Below, one piece after another: positions 53,918 through 63,444 of a stretch of DNA of 64,000 nucleotides. The notes beneath the pieces are model-generated. The model made no database searches and was not told where the DNA came from. It saw only the letters and a list, made by a program, of their open reading frames with translations. Within the stretch, counting starts at the first letter, position 1. Every line of letters starts with the position of its first letter. This DNA is from an uncultured bacterium (GTDB taxonomy: Bacteria > Cyanobacteriota > Vampirovibrionia > Gastranaerophilales > Gastranaerophilaceae), in the NCBI GenBank assembly GCA_949284985.1, contig CASDWY010000012.1:17835-81834 (forward strand), written 5' to 3'. Position numbers and translations under genes: made by a program.

Positions 53918-55558
53918 ATGATGAATGAAAATCAAACTAAACATATATCAAAATATAAAATAAGCACAATTATGGCATTTATTTCATCGGCACTTATCGG
54001 AACAATAGTGCTGTTAATTTCCGCATATGTAATAGTGTTTCTTAGAGATATATCGGCATCAATGTCTGTACAAACAAAGAATATAAATAAAGCGGTTGCG
54101 ACATCTCTTGTACAAATACTAGGTCCGGAAGTTGATAAAAAAGATTATGCTGTGATGGATAAGTCCGTTTCGAACGCCATAAACACAAATCTTATAGCTT
54201 ATTTTATAGTTTCAAATAATAAAACAAAAAAAATAGAATATTCTTCAATTAAAGAATTAGAGGATGTTGAAATATCTAATGATACGCTTAAAAAGATAGT
54301 AGCAAAAGATACCAATAACTTTTTTATGCATGGTGAAACGAGTACATATTATATAGTTGCGCCTAAAAAGAATTCAACTATTTATGTAGGCTTTTTTACA
54401 AAAGCTCCTTTGACTCAAAGTCTTGAAGTTTTTACTGATAATATGAGTTATATGGTAATTTTGTCTATAATGTTAGGACTTATTTTATCTCATATCTTTA
54501 TAAGAATTATTACTAATCCCTTAAATAATCTTTTAGAGGGCTCAAAGAAGTTTGCTTCAGGTGATTTTAATCACAGAATTGCATATTTTAATTATCAAGA
54601 GATAGATGACCTTGTTGATGCATATAACACAATGGCTGAAAATTTGCGAGATATGTATGTTTCGTTGGAGAATAAAGTTGCTGAGCGTACGAAACAATTA
54701 AATAAAGCGTATAACGAATTAAAAAACACACAAGCGATGATGGTCCATTCAGAAAAAATGAAATCTCTTGGTGAATTGGTTGCAGGCATTACTCATGAAA
54801 TAAATAATCCTGTGAACTTTATTTATGGAAATCTTATTCATTTAACAAATTATACAAATGATCTTATTTCCCTTATAGATAAGTATGGTGAATATGAGTC
54901 TGATTTATTGGACGAGCATAGGAAAGAAATAGAACAAATTAAAAATGATATAGATTTGGCGTTTTTAAAAGAAGACTTAGGTGCGCTTATTAATAGTTGT
55001 AAAGAGGGAACGGAGCGTACAAAAAATATTATTATGGATTTAAAGAATTTTTCCAGAATGGAAGAAAGGGTTATAAGCAGTATTAATATAGCAAAAGAGA
55101 TTGATACAACATTAAATATATTGCATTCAAAATATAAAAATCGAATAGAAATACATAAAGATTATGATGAGAATTTGCCTTTGGTGGAAAGTTATGGTGG
55201 GCAGTTGAATCAAGTATTTATGAATATTCTTGATAATGCTTTTTATGCGATAGAAGGCAAAGGAGATGTATATATATCTACCAAACATTCTGGAGAAAAT
55301 GTTATAATAGAATTTAAAGATACAGGTAAGGGCATGGATAGAAGTACTGCAGAAAAAATCTTTGATCCATTCTTTACAACTAAACCGGTAGGACAAGGAA
55401 CAGGTCTTGGCATGTCTATTAGTTACAGAGTTATAAAAGATCATAATGGGGACATAAAAATTAAGACTGAGCCCGGAAAAGGAACAACTTTTGTAATAAC
55501 TTTACCAATAGTGTTTAAACAAGAAAAAGAAAGTGTTGAAAATGACAAACAAGTATAA
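53918..55558 (+). CDS. Membrane sensor histidine kinase
   Basis: About 546 residues: a membrane segment (~17-45), a ~140-residue extracytoplasmic sensor domain, a second membrane segment (~185-205), HAMP ([19 protein letters not shown]), a coiled coil, a HisKA box with the phospho-accepting histidine ([15 protein letters not shown]) and HATPase motifs ([27 protein letters not shown]). The start is placed at ATG 53918 (or 53921) after GAGGAAAT, not at the upstream frame within the previous gene. It overlaps the REC/HD-GYP gene, its likely phosphorylation partner. Confidence 0.92.
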   Translation: MMNENQTKHISKYKISTIMAFISSALIGTIVLLISAYVIVFLRDISASMSVQTKNINKAVATSLVQILGPEVDKKDYAVMDKSVSNAINTNLIAYFIVSNNKTKKIEYSSIKELEDVEISNDTLKKIVAKDTNNFFMHGETSTYYIVAPKKNSTIYVGFFTKAPLTQSLEVFTDNMSYMVILSIMLGLILSHIFIRIITNPLNNLLEGSKKFASGDFNHRIAYFNYQEIDDLVDAYNTMAENLRDMYVSLENKVAERTKQLNKAYNELKNTQAMMVHSEKMKSLGELVAGITHEINNPVNFIYGNLIHLTNYTNDLISLIDKYGEYESDLLDEHRKEIEQIKNDIDLAFLKEDLGALINSCKEGTERTKNIIMDLKNFSRMEERVISSINIAKEIDTTLNILHSKYKNRIEIHKDYDENLPLVESYGGQLNQVFMNILDNAFYAIEGKGDVYISTKHSGENVIIEFKDTGKGMDRSTAEKIFDPFFTTKPVGQGTGLGMSISYRVIKDHNGDIKIKTEPGKGTTFVITLPIVFKQEKESVENDKQV

Positions 55559-56558
55559 AATTTTAATCGTAGATGACGAAGAAAACAATTTAATGTTATT
55601 GTACAGGACCTTGAGAGGTAAGTATGATATTGTAAAAACGACATCTCCTTTAGATGCAATAGAATTGATGAAAACTCAAAAATTCCATTTAATTCTTTCT
55701 GATCATAAAATGCCTGAGATGGATGGTGTAGAGCTTTTACAGTATGTTTATGAAAATTATCCCGAAACTATAAGGATTTTAGTTACTGCATATTCAGATA
55801 TTTCTATTTTAATCGGGTCAATAAATCAAGCTAAAATATACAGATATATTAAAAAGCCATTTAACCCAGCAGAAGTTGAAATGGTTGTAGAGTCAGGTCT
55901 TGAGTATTTTCAGCTTAAGCAGGATAATGAGTTATTGGTAAATGATTTAAAAGAGCTTTTCTCAGGAACGATAAGAGCAATTATAGAGGCACTTGATGCT
56001 AAAGATTCATATACACTAGGTAGGAGCCGTAGAGTAACATATTACTCGTTAAAAATTGCTGAAAAACTTGGACTAGATGATGTAGAAATTGGAAAAATTG
56101 AATTAGCAGGCTTACTTCACGATATAGGAATGATAGGTATTTCTGATGATGTTTTGTTTAAGACAGAGAAACTCACTGAAGAAGAGTTCCAAGAAATAAA
56201 ATCGCATGTTGATCATGGAGTAAGAATTTTAGAGGATATAAAACAGCTTAGAGATGTTATAACTATTATTAAGTATCATCACGAGCATTTTGACGGAAAT
56301 GGATATCCCTATGGAATAAAAGGTGAGGAAATTCCTATATCTTCAAGAATTATAGCTGTTGCTGATGCATATGACGGCATGGTCTCAAACAGAGCATACC
56401 GCCAAGCTATGAAGCCAAACGAGGCAATGACTGTCCTTGAAAAACTTTCCGGAAAGCAATTTGATCCTAATGTGGTATCGGTGTTTAAAGAAATTTTACC
56501 AGTGCTGGTTAGCGAGATTGAGTTGTATGAAGCATCTATAGCAAAAGCAGAAATATAG
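55542..56558 (+). CDS. Response regulator with HD-GYP domain
   Basis: 338 residues: a receiver (aspartate in LILSDHKMPEM, lysine in YIKKPFNP) plus HD-GYP (~155-320). HD is kept but the following lysine is methionine (LLHDIGMIG), and the second motif is HHEHFDGNGYP. It is probably an active or partly active c-di-GMP phosphodiesterase. The start is ATG 55542, overlapping the kinase gene by 17 bases. Closely similar in layout to the protein at 38135-39268, suggesting an old duplication. Confidence 0.9.
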   Translation: MTNKYKILIVDDEENNLMLLYRTLRGKYDIVKTTSPLDAIELMKTQKFHLILSDHKMPEMDGVELLQYVYENYPETIRILVTAYSDISILIGSINQAKIYRYIKKPFNPAEVEMVVESGLEYFQLKQDNELLVNDLKELFSGTIRAIIEALDAKDSYTLGRSRRVTYYSLKIAEKLGLDDVEIGKIELAGLLHDIGMIGISDDVLFKTEKLTEEEFQEIKSHVDHGVRILEDIKQLRDVITIIKYHHEHFDGNGYPYGIKGEEIPISSRIIAVADAYDGMVSNRAYRQAMKPNEAMTVLEKLSGKQFDPNVVSVFKEILPVLVSEIELYEASIAKAEI

Positions 56559-56670
56559 TTGTAACTCAATAGTAAATTATTTGTCTAAGCTTCTTTCTTT
56601 TAAACCTTGTTTGTCATATAATTAATTCAAACAAAGAAGTGTATCACTTAAGAAAAGAAAGAGAAAAAAG

Positions 56671-58800
56671 ATGAACGAAGTAAAAAGATTCGAAATTGAA
56701 GTTGGTGGCAAACCTATCGTAATAGAAACAGGTAAATATGCAAAGTCTGCAACTTCATCTGTAACAGTGCGTTGTGGCGATACAATGCTTTTTGTGCATT
56801 GTACAGTTGCGCAGGAACCAAGAGTAGGAATAGATTTTTTCCCATTGCTGATTGATTATGAAGAAAGAATGTCAGCAATTGGTAAAATACCTGGTGGATA
56901 TACAAAAACAGAAGGTAAACCATCTGAAAAGGCAGTTTTAATTTCAAGATTAATAGACCGCCCGATAAGACCGTTGTTTCCTAAAGGTTATAGAAATGAT
57001 ATTCAAATAGTTTCGCAGCTTTTTAGTTCTGATCAAGAAAACCAACCGGATACATTATCAATTTTGGCAGCATCTACTGCATTAATGCTTTCTGGTGCGC
57101 CGTTTGAGGGCCCAGTAGGAGCAATTAGAGTTGGTAGAATTGATGGAAAGTTTATAGCTAACCCTACTTATCAAGAAGCTGAAAAATCAGATATGGATAT
57201 AGTAATTGCAGGTACTCATGAGTCGGTTATAATGGTTGAAGCAGGCTGTAAGTTTGTAACCGAAGATGATATTATGGATGCTGTTGAGTTTGCTCAAGTC
57301 GAAATAAGAAAACAAGTAGAGGCTCAATTGGCTTTTGCAAAAGAATGTGGAGTGGAAAGGGTAGAGTTTGTAAATCCTTATGACACAACAGAATTGGATG
57401 CTATTATTCGTGAAACAAGTTACGATGCTATTTTTGATGCTTACCATAATTTTGATAGAGATTATAGAAAAGCTAAACTTGATGAAACTAAACAAGCTGT
57501 TCGTGACAAAATAGAAGCATTGGATGATGAACATCCAATTAAAGTTATGATGGCTGAAACAGGTATTGATTTTGTAGCAGAGCAGTTTAAAGCACTGGAA
57601 AAGAAAATAATGCGTAAAATGATTACCGAAGAAGGCGTTCGTGCGGATGGCAGAAAAATCGAAGACGTGCGTCCTATTTGGTGTGAAGTAGGAGTTATTC
57701 CACGTGCACATGGTTCAGCAGTATTTACAAGAGGACAAACGCAGGTGCTATCAGTGGCTACTTTAGCCGGACCGGGTATGGCACAAGAACTTGATGGTGT
57801 AGATCCGGTTAAAACAAAATCATATATGCATAAATATATTTTCCCCGGATTTTCGGTTGGAGAAGTTAAGCCGCTTAGAGGTCCGGGCAGACGTGAAGTA
57901 GGGCATGGTAATTTGGCAGAAAGAGCAAATGTACCTGCTTTGCCATCTAAAGAAGAATTTGGTTATACAATACGTGTAACATCAGATGTCTTAGAGTCAA
58001 ACGGTTCTACATCAATGGCTTCAACATGCGGAAGCTCAATGGCGTTGATGGATGCCGGTGTCCCTGTTAAGTGTATGATTTCAGGGGTTGCTATGGGGCT
58101 AATAAAAGAAGGCGATACTGATACTGTATTGACGGATATTCAGGGAATTGAAGATTTTCTTGGTGATATGGATTTTAAAGTTACCGGAAATGAAACTGGT
58201 ATTACTGCATTGCAGATGGATATGAAAATAAAAGGTATCTCTAATCCTACATTGAGAAGAGCTTTGGAACAGGCAAAACGCGGTAGACTTCATATAATGG
58301 AAAAAATGAAAGAAGCAATTTCTGAGCCAAATAAAGATCTATCACCTTTTGCACCAAGAATATTTACAATGATGATTGATCAAAAAGAGATAGGAACAGT
58401 AATTGGACCAGGTGGAAAAAATATTAGAAATATTATTGATTGTTCAGGGGCAGAAATTGATATTCAGGATTCTGGACTTGTAACGATTACATCTAATGAT
58501 AAAGAAGGACTTAATATTGCGAGAAGAATGATTGATGAAGCTACTTTTAAGGCAGAACAAGGTATGGTTCGTCGTGGTAAAGTTGTTAGAATTATTCCAA
58601 TCGGAGCTTTTGTAGAGCTTGCACCTGGCAAAGACGGTATGGTTCACATTTCACAGGTTTGCAATGAAAGAATTGATAACATAGAAAGTAGATTGAGTGT
58701 TGGAGATGAGGTCATTGTAAAAGTTATTAAAATTGATGATAAGGGTAGAGTTAACCTAACAATAAAAGGTGTTAGTGAAGAAGAAAAAGCTAATGTATAA
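56671..58800 (+). CDS. pnp: Polyribonucleotide nucleotidyltransferase (PNPase)
   Basis: 3'-to-5' phosphorolytic RNase. 709 residues: two RNase PH domains (DFFPLLIDYEER; GRREVGHGNLAERA), a KH domain (IGPGGKNIRNII) and an S1 domain (GKVVRIIPIGAFVELAPGKDGMVHISQ). Full length. Confidence 0.98.
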   Translation: MNEVKRFEIEVGGKPIVIETGKYAKSATSSVTVRCGDTMLFVHCTVAQEPRVGIDFFPLLIDYEERMSAIGKIPGGYTKTEGKPSEKAVLISRLIDRPIRPLFPKGYRNDIQIVSQLFSSDQENQPDTLSILAASTALMLSGAPFEGPVGAIRVGRIDGKFIANPTYQEAEKSDMDIVIAGTHESVIMVEAGCKFVTEDDIMDAVEFAQVEIRKQVEAQLAFAKECGVERVEFVNPYDTTELDAIIRETSYDAIFDAYHNFDRDYRKAKLDETKQAVRDKIEALDDEHPIKVMMAETGIDFVAEQFKALEKKIMRKMITEEGVRADGRKIEDVRPIWCEVGVIPRAHGSAVFTRGQTQVLSVATLAGPGMAQELDGVDPVKTKSYMHKYIFPGFSVGEVKPLRGPGRREVGHGNLAERANVPALPSKEEFGYTIRVTSDVLESNGSTSMASTCGSSMALMDAGVPVKCMISGVAMGLIKEGDTDTVLTDIQGIEDFLGDMDFKVTGNETGITALQMDMKIKGISNPTLRRALEQAKRGRLHIMEKMKEAISEPNKDLSPFAPRIFTMMIDQKEIGTVIGPGGKNIRNIIDCSGAEIDIQDSGLVTITSNDKEGLNIARRMIDEATFKAEQGMVRRGKVVRIIPIGAFVELAPGKDGMVHISQVCNERIDNIESRLSVGDEVIVKVIKIDDKGRVNLTIKGVSEEEKANV

Positions 58801-58805
58801 ATAAT

Positions 58806-58836
58806 CAGTCTGCTCAATGCTTGGGCAGATTGTTTG
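58806..58836 (+). terminator. Weak hairpin after pnp
   Basis: Imperfect stem CAGTCTGCTC-AATGCTT-GGGCAGATTG followed by TTTG. The short T run makes it at best a weak or attenuating terminator between pnp and pgk. Confidence 0.45.
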
Positions 58837-58874
58837 ATAAAGTAATTTAAATCATAGTTTATGAGGGAAAGAAA

Positions 58875-60068
58875 ATGAAAAAATCAATTAAAGATTTACA
58901 AGACATTAAAGGAAAGACGGCGCTTGTTCGTGTTGATATTAATGTTCCATTAGATGCAGACAAAAATGTAACAGATGATACAAGAATTAGAGCTATTCTT
59001 CCAACTTTGAATTATTTGAAAGAAAAAGGCGCAAAAATTGTTCTTATGGCACATCTTGGTCGTCCAAAAGGTGAAAAAAATCCGGAGTTTACACTTGCTC
59101 CTGTAGCAAAATATATGTCAACAGTTTTGGGAGAAGAAGTTATTTTTATCCCGAGTGTTGAAGACGCAAAACCTTATGTAGAAAAACTTCAAGACGGACA
59201 AGTTGCACTTCTTGAAAATATTCGTTATTACAAAGCAGAAGAAGCAAAGGATGATGATATGACTTTTGCACAACAGCTTGCAGAACTTGGTGATTTTTAT
59301 GTAAATGATGCATTTGGTGCTGCTCACAGAAATCATACATCAACTGCTAAGTTAGCAAAAATTTTGAAGCCTGCTGTTTCAGGATTGTTGATGGAAAAAG
59401 AATTAAGATGCTTGTCTCAAGCGTTGGATAATCCTGTTAGACCATTTACAGCAGTAGTTGGTGGTGCAAAAGTGTCTTCTAAAATAGGTGTTTTAGAAAA
59501 CCTTATTGATAAAGTAGATAATTTGATTATCGGTGGTGGTATGGCTTATACCTTTGTTAAAGCAAATGGTGGAAATATAGGTAATTCTATCTGCGAAGAT
59601 GACCAGATGGAAGTTGCTAAGGCTATCGAGAAGAAAGCTGCTGAAAAAGGTGTAAAACTTGTTATGGCTACAGATGTATTAGTTACAGATGATTTTTCAG
59701 GTAATGGAACAAACAAGTTTGTAAAAATTAACGAAATACCTGACGGATTTGAAGGTGTAGATGCTGGACCTGAATCAAGAAAGGCTTTTGCAGAAGTTCT
59801 TAAACAATCAAAGACAATTCTTATGAATGGTCCTGTTGGGGCTTTTGAAAACCCAGCATTTGCAGAAGGAACAAAAGCTGTACTCGCAGCAATAGTAGAT
59901 GCGACAAAAAATGGTGCAGTATCTGTAATTGGTGGAGGAGATTCGGTTAGTGCAGCAAAGAAATTCTGCAAAGCTGAAGATTTCACTCACGTATCAACAG
60001 GCGGTGGCGCAAGCTTAGAGTTTATAGAAGGTAAAATTCTTCCTGGCGTTGCAGCGTTGGATGACTAA
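58875..60068 (+). CDS. pgk: Phosphoglycerate kinase
   Basis: Makes ATP from 1,3-bisphosphoglycerate in glycolysis. 397 residues with RVDINVPLD, HLGRPKG, NDAFGAAHRNHTS, the ADP site GGAKVSSKIGVL, MNGPVGAFE and VIGGGDSV..STGGGASLEF. GAGGGAAAG precedes ATG. Confidence 0.98.
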   Translation: MKKSIKDLQDIKGKTALVRVDINVPLDADKNVTDDTRIRAILPTLNYLKEKGAKIVLMAHLGRPKGEKNPEFTLAPVAKYMSTVLGEEVIFIPSVEDAKPYVEKLQDGQVALLENIRYYKAEEAKDDDMTFAQQLAELGDFYVNDAFGAAHRNHTSTAKLAKILKPAVSGLLMEKELRCLSQALDNPVRPFTAVVGGAKVSSKIGVLENLIDKVDNLIIGGGMAYTFVKANGGNIGNSICEDDQMEVAKAIEKKAAEKGVKLVMATDVLVTDDFSGNGTNKFVKINEIPDGFEGVDAGPESRKAFAEVLKQSKTILMNGPVGAFENPAFAEGTKAVLAAIVDATKNGAVSVIGGGDSVSAAKKFCKAEDFTHVSTGGGASLEFIEGKILPGVAALDD

Positions 60069-60082
60069 TTATTTAACTGAAT

Positions 60083-60119
60083 GCAAAAGTACCCTCTGAA
60101 GAGGGTGCTTTTGTTTTAT
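60083..60119 (+). terminator. Rho-independent terminator of pgk
   Basis: Stem AAGTACCCTCT-GAAG-AGGGTGCTT, followed by TTGTTTT. Confidence 0.85.
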
Positions 60120-60126
60120 AATAAAA

Positions 60127-60480
60127 CTATTTTTCGTTTAAAGCGGCTTTAACTTTTTCCAGAAAGGCAAAAACTTTTATTGGTTTTGTTAAGTAATTTA
60201 GGTATCCAATATTTTTTGCCAATTCGATGTCTTTTTCCATAGCACAAGCGGAAACTATTATGACTTTTATTGGAGTATTTATTTCTTTTAAAACATCATA
60301 ACCCGATTTTTTGGGCATTTGTATATCAAGAATTAACAAATCATAATTGTTATTTTTAAGCTTTTGAAGAGCCTCTTCTCCATCAAAGGCTTTATGAACG
60401 TCGTAATTTTGTGAAGATAATAAGTCGTACATAAGTTTCATATTTGATTCGTTGTCTTCTGCAATAAGTATTTTAGTCAT
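60127..60480 (-). CDS. Single-domain (CheY-like) response regulator
   Basis: 117-residue stand-alone receiver with the acidic pair (AEDNES), phospho-accepting aspartate (LLILDIQMPK), serine (VSA) and lysine (YLTKPI). It overlaps the upstream kinase gene by 8 bases, so the kinase is its likely donor. There is no output domain; it may act as a phosphorelay intermediate or by protein contact. Confidence 0.92.
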   Translation of the reverse strand: MTKILIAEDNESNMKLMYDLLSSQNYDVHKAFDGEEALQKLKNNNYDLLILDIQMPKKSGYDVLKEINTPIKVIIVSACAMEKDIELAKNIGYLNYLTKPIKVFAFLEKVKAALNEK

Positions 60481-61711
60481 TTTTTACACCATTTGGAAGT
60501 GTTATAGTAAATTTTGTTCCTTGTCCTTTTTTGCTTGTTAGGTTTATTGTTCCGTTCATCATTTCAACAAATTTTTTTGTAATTGTTAACCCTAGTCCTG
60601 TAGAGCTGCCGGTTTTAGTGTAAGTATTTTCAAGTTGTACAAATTTGTCAAAAATTTTTGATTGAGCATTTTTGTCAATACCAATACCATTGTCCTCTAC
60701 AGAAATAATAGTGTTATTTTTAGTTTGTTCAATTAAAATTTTTACTTTACCATTATTGGGGGTAAATTTTATTGCATTGCTTAGCAGGTTGTACATTATC
60801 TGCTGAATTTTTTGGAAATCAAGATAAACTTGATTTTTGACATTTGCAGTGTAAGATACATTTATATTTTTTTTATCAGCGAGGGGATTCATAACACTTA
60901 TAACCTCTTTAATAGCGGAATCTAAGCAAAATTCTGTGTAATGCAGTTTCATTGCATTAGATTCAAGTTTAGAAATATCAAGTATTTCATTAATCATGCC
61001 TAACAGATGAACCCCTGAGGTATAAATGTCATTTATATATTCAGCTTGTTTTTCATTAAGTTCTCCAAATATTTTGGAGCTTAGAACTTCAGAGAAGCCG
61101 ATGATAGCGTTTAGAGGAGTTCTGAGTTCATGCGAAATGTTAGCAATAAATTCATTTTTGGCTTTGTCAGCTTCAAGAATTTTTTCATTTTGTTCTTTAA
61201 TTGTTTTCACAGCTTGTGTTTTATCAATAATACTGGATTGAAGTGATTTAAGTTGTATTTTAAATACGTTAGACAGTTCAGTATCTTTTATAGAATATGC
61301 TGCAACTGAGCTATATGCACAAAGTGTATCAATTTGTGTTTCATCTAAAGTATCTTTAGTTGCGGCACAAACAAATCCAAATACAGTGGTTCGAATTTTA
61401 AGTGGAAATAAATAAAGCTTAAGTCCTATTGGATTAAAGCCGGTTTGTTTTTCGTTTAATATTGTGTAGGGGTTATTTTCAAGATTTTGTATTGTTGATT
61501 GTTCTAAGTTAAAATTATTAAAATAGTCATCATTTTCTGGTGATTTTAGGTAGGCGTTTTCTTCAGAGAAGTAATAAATTGCAGCGTTTTCAATACCAAA
61601 TATATTTTTAATTTTTTGTACTATTTGTCGCATGCTAACTTCAAGATCTGTAGAAGCTGCGAGCAGTACTGGTATTTCTTTTAAGATTTGATTAGAAGAT
61701 AAGCTATTCAT
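60473..61711 (-). CDS. Soluble GAF-domain histidine kinase
   Basis: 412 residues: a GAF-like domain (~30-150), a coiled coil, HisKA (NISHELRTPLNAIIGFSE) and HATPase (NLLSNAIKFTP; DNGIGI; GLGLTITKKFVEMM). No membrane segment. The start is placed at ATG 61711; the longer frame begins at a TTG with no ribosome-binding site and runs through a clear promoter. Transcription would start at the A of ATG, so the mRNA is probably leaderless. Confidence 0.9.
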   Translation of the reverse strand: MNSLSSNQILKEIPVLLAASTDLEVSMRQIVQKIKNIFGIENAAIYYFSEENAYLKSPENDDYFNNFNLEQSTIQNLENNPYTILNEKQTGFNPIGLKLYLFPLKIRTTVFGFVCAATKDTLDETQIDTLCAYSSVAAYSIKDTELSNVFKIQLKSLQSSIIDKTQAVKTIKEQNEKILEADKAKNEFIANISHELRTPLNAIIGFSEVLSSKIFGELNEKQAEYINDIYTSGVHLLGMINEILDISKLESNAMKLHYTEFCLDSAIKEVISVMNPLADKKNINVSYTANVKNQVYLDFQKIQQIMYNLLSNAIKFTPNNGKVKILIEQTKNNTIISVEDNGIGIDKNAQSKIFDKFVQLENTYTKTGSSTGLGLTITKKFVEMMNGTINLTSKKGQGTKFTITLPNGVKND

Positions 61712-61717
61712 AAAGTA

Positions 61718-61746
61718 ATTATAGCTGTTTTTCGCAGTGAGGGCAA
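61718..61746 (-). promoter_or_regulatory. Promoter of the GAF kinase, leaderless type
   Basis: On the minus strand, TTGCCC (61741-61746), 17 bases, perfect TATAAT (61718-61723), then six bases to ATG 61711. No Shine-Dalgarno sequence. Confidence 0.7.
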
Positions 61747-61899
61747 CATCCCGGAGAAGGAGATGCAAGTGTTAAGTAATGTAAAGTATATACTAAATAA
61801 ATATCAATTATTTACTTTTCTTTGGTTTTATATAAGTAAGAGAATTTAAATTTAAGACCTATTAACCTATTACACCCGTTTATTAGAGGAGAGTAACAG

Positions 61900-62229
61900 A
61901 TGACAATTGCTTCAGCACAAGCTAGACTGCTTACATTGACAATGTACAAAAGTGACCTTGAGTACAGATTGATGAGTATTTCTAACCAAAAACAAACTTT
62001 AGCATTACAATCAGCAAACTATGCAGCACAATATGCAAACTGTGGCGGTACAGGTAGTCTTGAGAATGACCCATATATGCTTTCAATTCAGTATATGGAC
62101 AAAGCTCTTGAAGCAGAACAAAAAACCTTGGAAACACAACAAAAAGCAGCAGCTGCAGACTTAGAATCAGTTGAAAAACTTGTTGATACTAACGTTAAAA
62201 AAGACTTTAAGTTGAATATTGGTTCATAG
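61900..62229 (+). CDS. Small helical protein of unknown function
   Basis: 109 residues, predicted as two long alpha-helices (residues ~5-50 and ~60-100) with Ala/Gln/Leu-rich heptads around a Gly/Asn/Cys turn (ANCGGTGSLEND). There is no signal peptide. GGAGAG precedes ATG. The size and helical-hairpin form resemble needle or chaperone-type type III proteins, but equally many small coiled-coil proteins; no motif decides. Confidence 0.7.
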   Translation: MTIASAQARLLTLTMYKSDLEYRLMSISNQKQTLALQSANYAAQYANCGGTGSLENDPYMLSIQYMDKALEAEQKTLETQQKAAAADLESVEKLVDTNVKKDFKLNIGS

Positions 62230-62292
62230 AGATAGCAAATAAAATTTTTTTCAAGTCTTGCATAATTAGCAGAAATTATGTAACATGAAAAT

Positions 62293-62544
62293 ATGAACAA
62301 TATACTAAAAACTTTTGAGATTTTTTTATCCTTACCCTTAAGTATTATACGCAAGGGGTTAGTTCAGATAATGCATGTTGAGACCAAAGAAAATAAAGAC
62401 GAAAAATCGATTAATGTTGTAACTGATAATGAGGTTACAAATATTAATGTGGTTAATAATTATAAAATGTATAGTTTATTGACTAGCGTTATGTATAAAA
62501 GGCGCATGTATGAGAAAGATCACGCCGGCAAAATTTATAATTAG
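62293..62544 (+). CDS. Possible small protein upstream of engB
   Basis: 83 residues overlapping engB by 35 bases in another frame. A hydrophobic N-terminal stretch (LSLPLSIIRKGLVQIM) is followed by an acidic/Asn-rich part. There is no ribosome-binding site at 62293; an internal ATG at 62371 (MHVETKEN) is an alternative. Coding status doubtful. Confidence 0.35.
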   Translation: MNNILKTFEIFLSLPLSIIRKGLVQIMHVETKENKDEKSINVVTDNEVTNINVVNNYKMYSLLTSVMYKRRMYEKDHAGKIYN

Positions 62545-63085
62545 TGCACCTCGGCTTTCTCTTTGTCCTGATTTTCAAGGGCTTCCGGAGTTTGCATTGT
62601 TGGGAAGATCTAATGTAGGTAAGTCTTCATTTATAAACAGGTTGGCAAATAATACAAAGCTTGCAAAAACGAGTAATAAACCCGGCAAGACCAGATTAAT
62701 TAATTTTTTTGATTTTAATGGAGTTTTTATAGTTGCAGATTTACCCGGGTATGGTTATGCTAATGTAAAAAAAGAGATGAAAGATCAGTGGGAAAAGGAG
62801 CTTACTATATATTTGGAGAAAAGGGAAGCTTTGACATCTTGTATTCAATTTATTGACGCTCGGCATCCGATTCAAGCTAATGACTATCAAATGAGGGAGT
62901 GGCTTGCGTATAAAAATATTCCGGTAATTACGATTGCCACAAAAGTAGATTGTTTAAGCAGAGGTAAAATATCTGCAACAATTTTTAGACTTAAAAAAGA
63001 GCTTGATTGTGAGGTTTTACCATTTTCAGCAAAGGATAATTATTATACAGAAAAAGTTGTAGAATATTTGTTGAAAGTGAAATAA
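62510..63085 (+). CDS. engB: Ribosome-biogenesis GTPase EngB/YsxC
   Basis: Small TrmE-Era-family GTPase needed for 50S assembly. 191 residues: G1 GRSNVGKSS, G2 KPGKT, G3 DLPGYG, G4 TKVD and FSAK as G5. The start at ATG 62510 gives the usual length (MRKITPAKFIISA). Confidence 0.95.
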   Translation: MRKITPAKFIISAPRLSLCPDFQGLPEFALLGRSNVGKSSFINRLANNTKLAKTSNKPGKTRLINFFDFNGVFIVADLPGYGYANVKKEMKDQWEKELTIYLEKREALTSCIQFIDARHPIQANDYQMREWLAYKNIPVITIATKVDCLSRGKISATIFRLKKELDCEVLPFSAKDNYYTEKVVEYLLKVK

Positions 63086-63151
63086 AATACATTAAATAAA
63101 GGATTAAAAAGTTATAAAAATCTTTCATCCTATAATAGGGAGGAGGAGTAT

Positions 63152-63376
63152 ATGGCTGTAAATTCTTATTATGATTACAACATTTTTGTTCCTCAGAATA
63201 ATGGGGAAATTTCTGAATCAATTGTGCAGAACTGGACAGAGCAAGCTATTGAGTGTTATTCTTTGTGTGGGGATTGCTCACGATGTTCTATTTCACAGGG
63301 GCATTATTCATTTGTTTGTCAAATGTCGAAAGTTGTCAAATCTTTGCTTAAGACAGTTGGGAAACCTGTTCAATAG
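63152..63376 (+). CDS. Small cysteine-rich protein
   Basis: 74 residues with a central cysteine cluster C-x3-C-x2-C-x2-C (residues ~35-45) and a further Cys about 12 residues on, suggesting a metal or Fe-S site. AGGAGGAG precedes ATG 63152, a very strong ribosome-binding site, so it is probably well expressed. Family not recognised. Confidence 0.7.
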   Translation: MAVNSYYDYNIFVPQNNGEISESIVQNWTEQAIECYSLCGDCSRCSISQGHYSFVCQMSKVVKSLLKTVGKPVQ

Positions 63377-63444
63377 ACGAATTAATAAAGTTATTTATAT
63401 TTATGCATAATTAAGGAGAGGTATAGCTAATAGATGAATTATTT

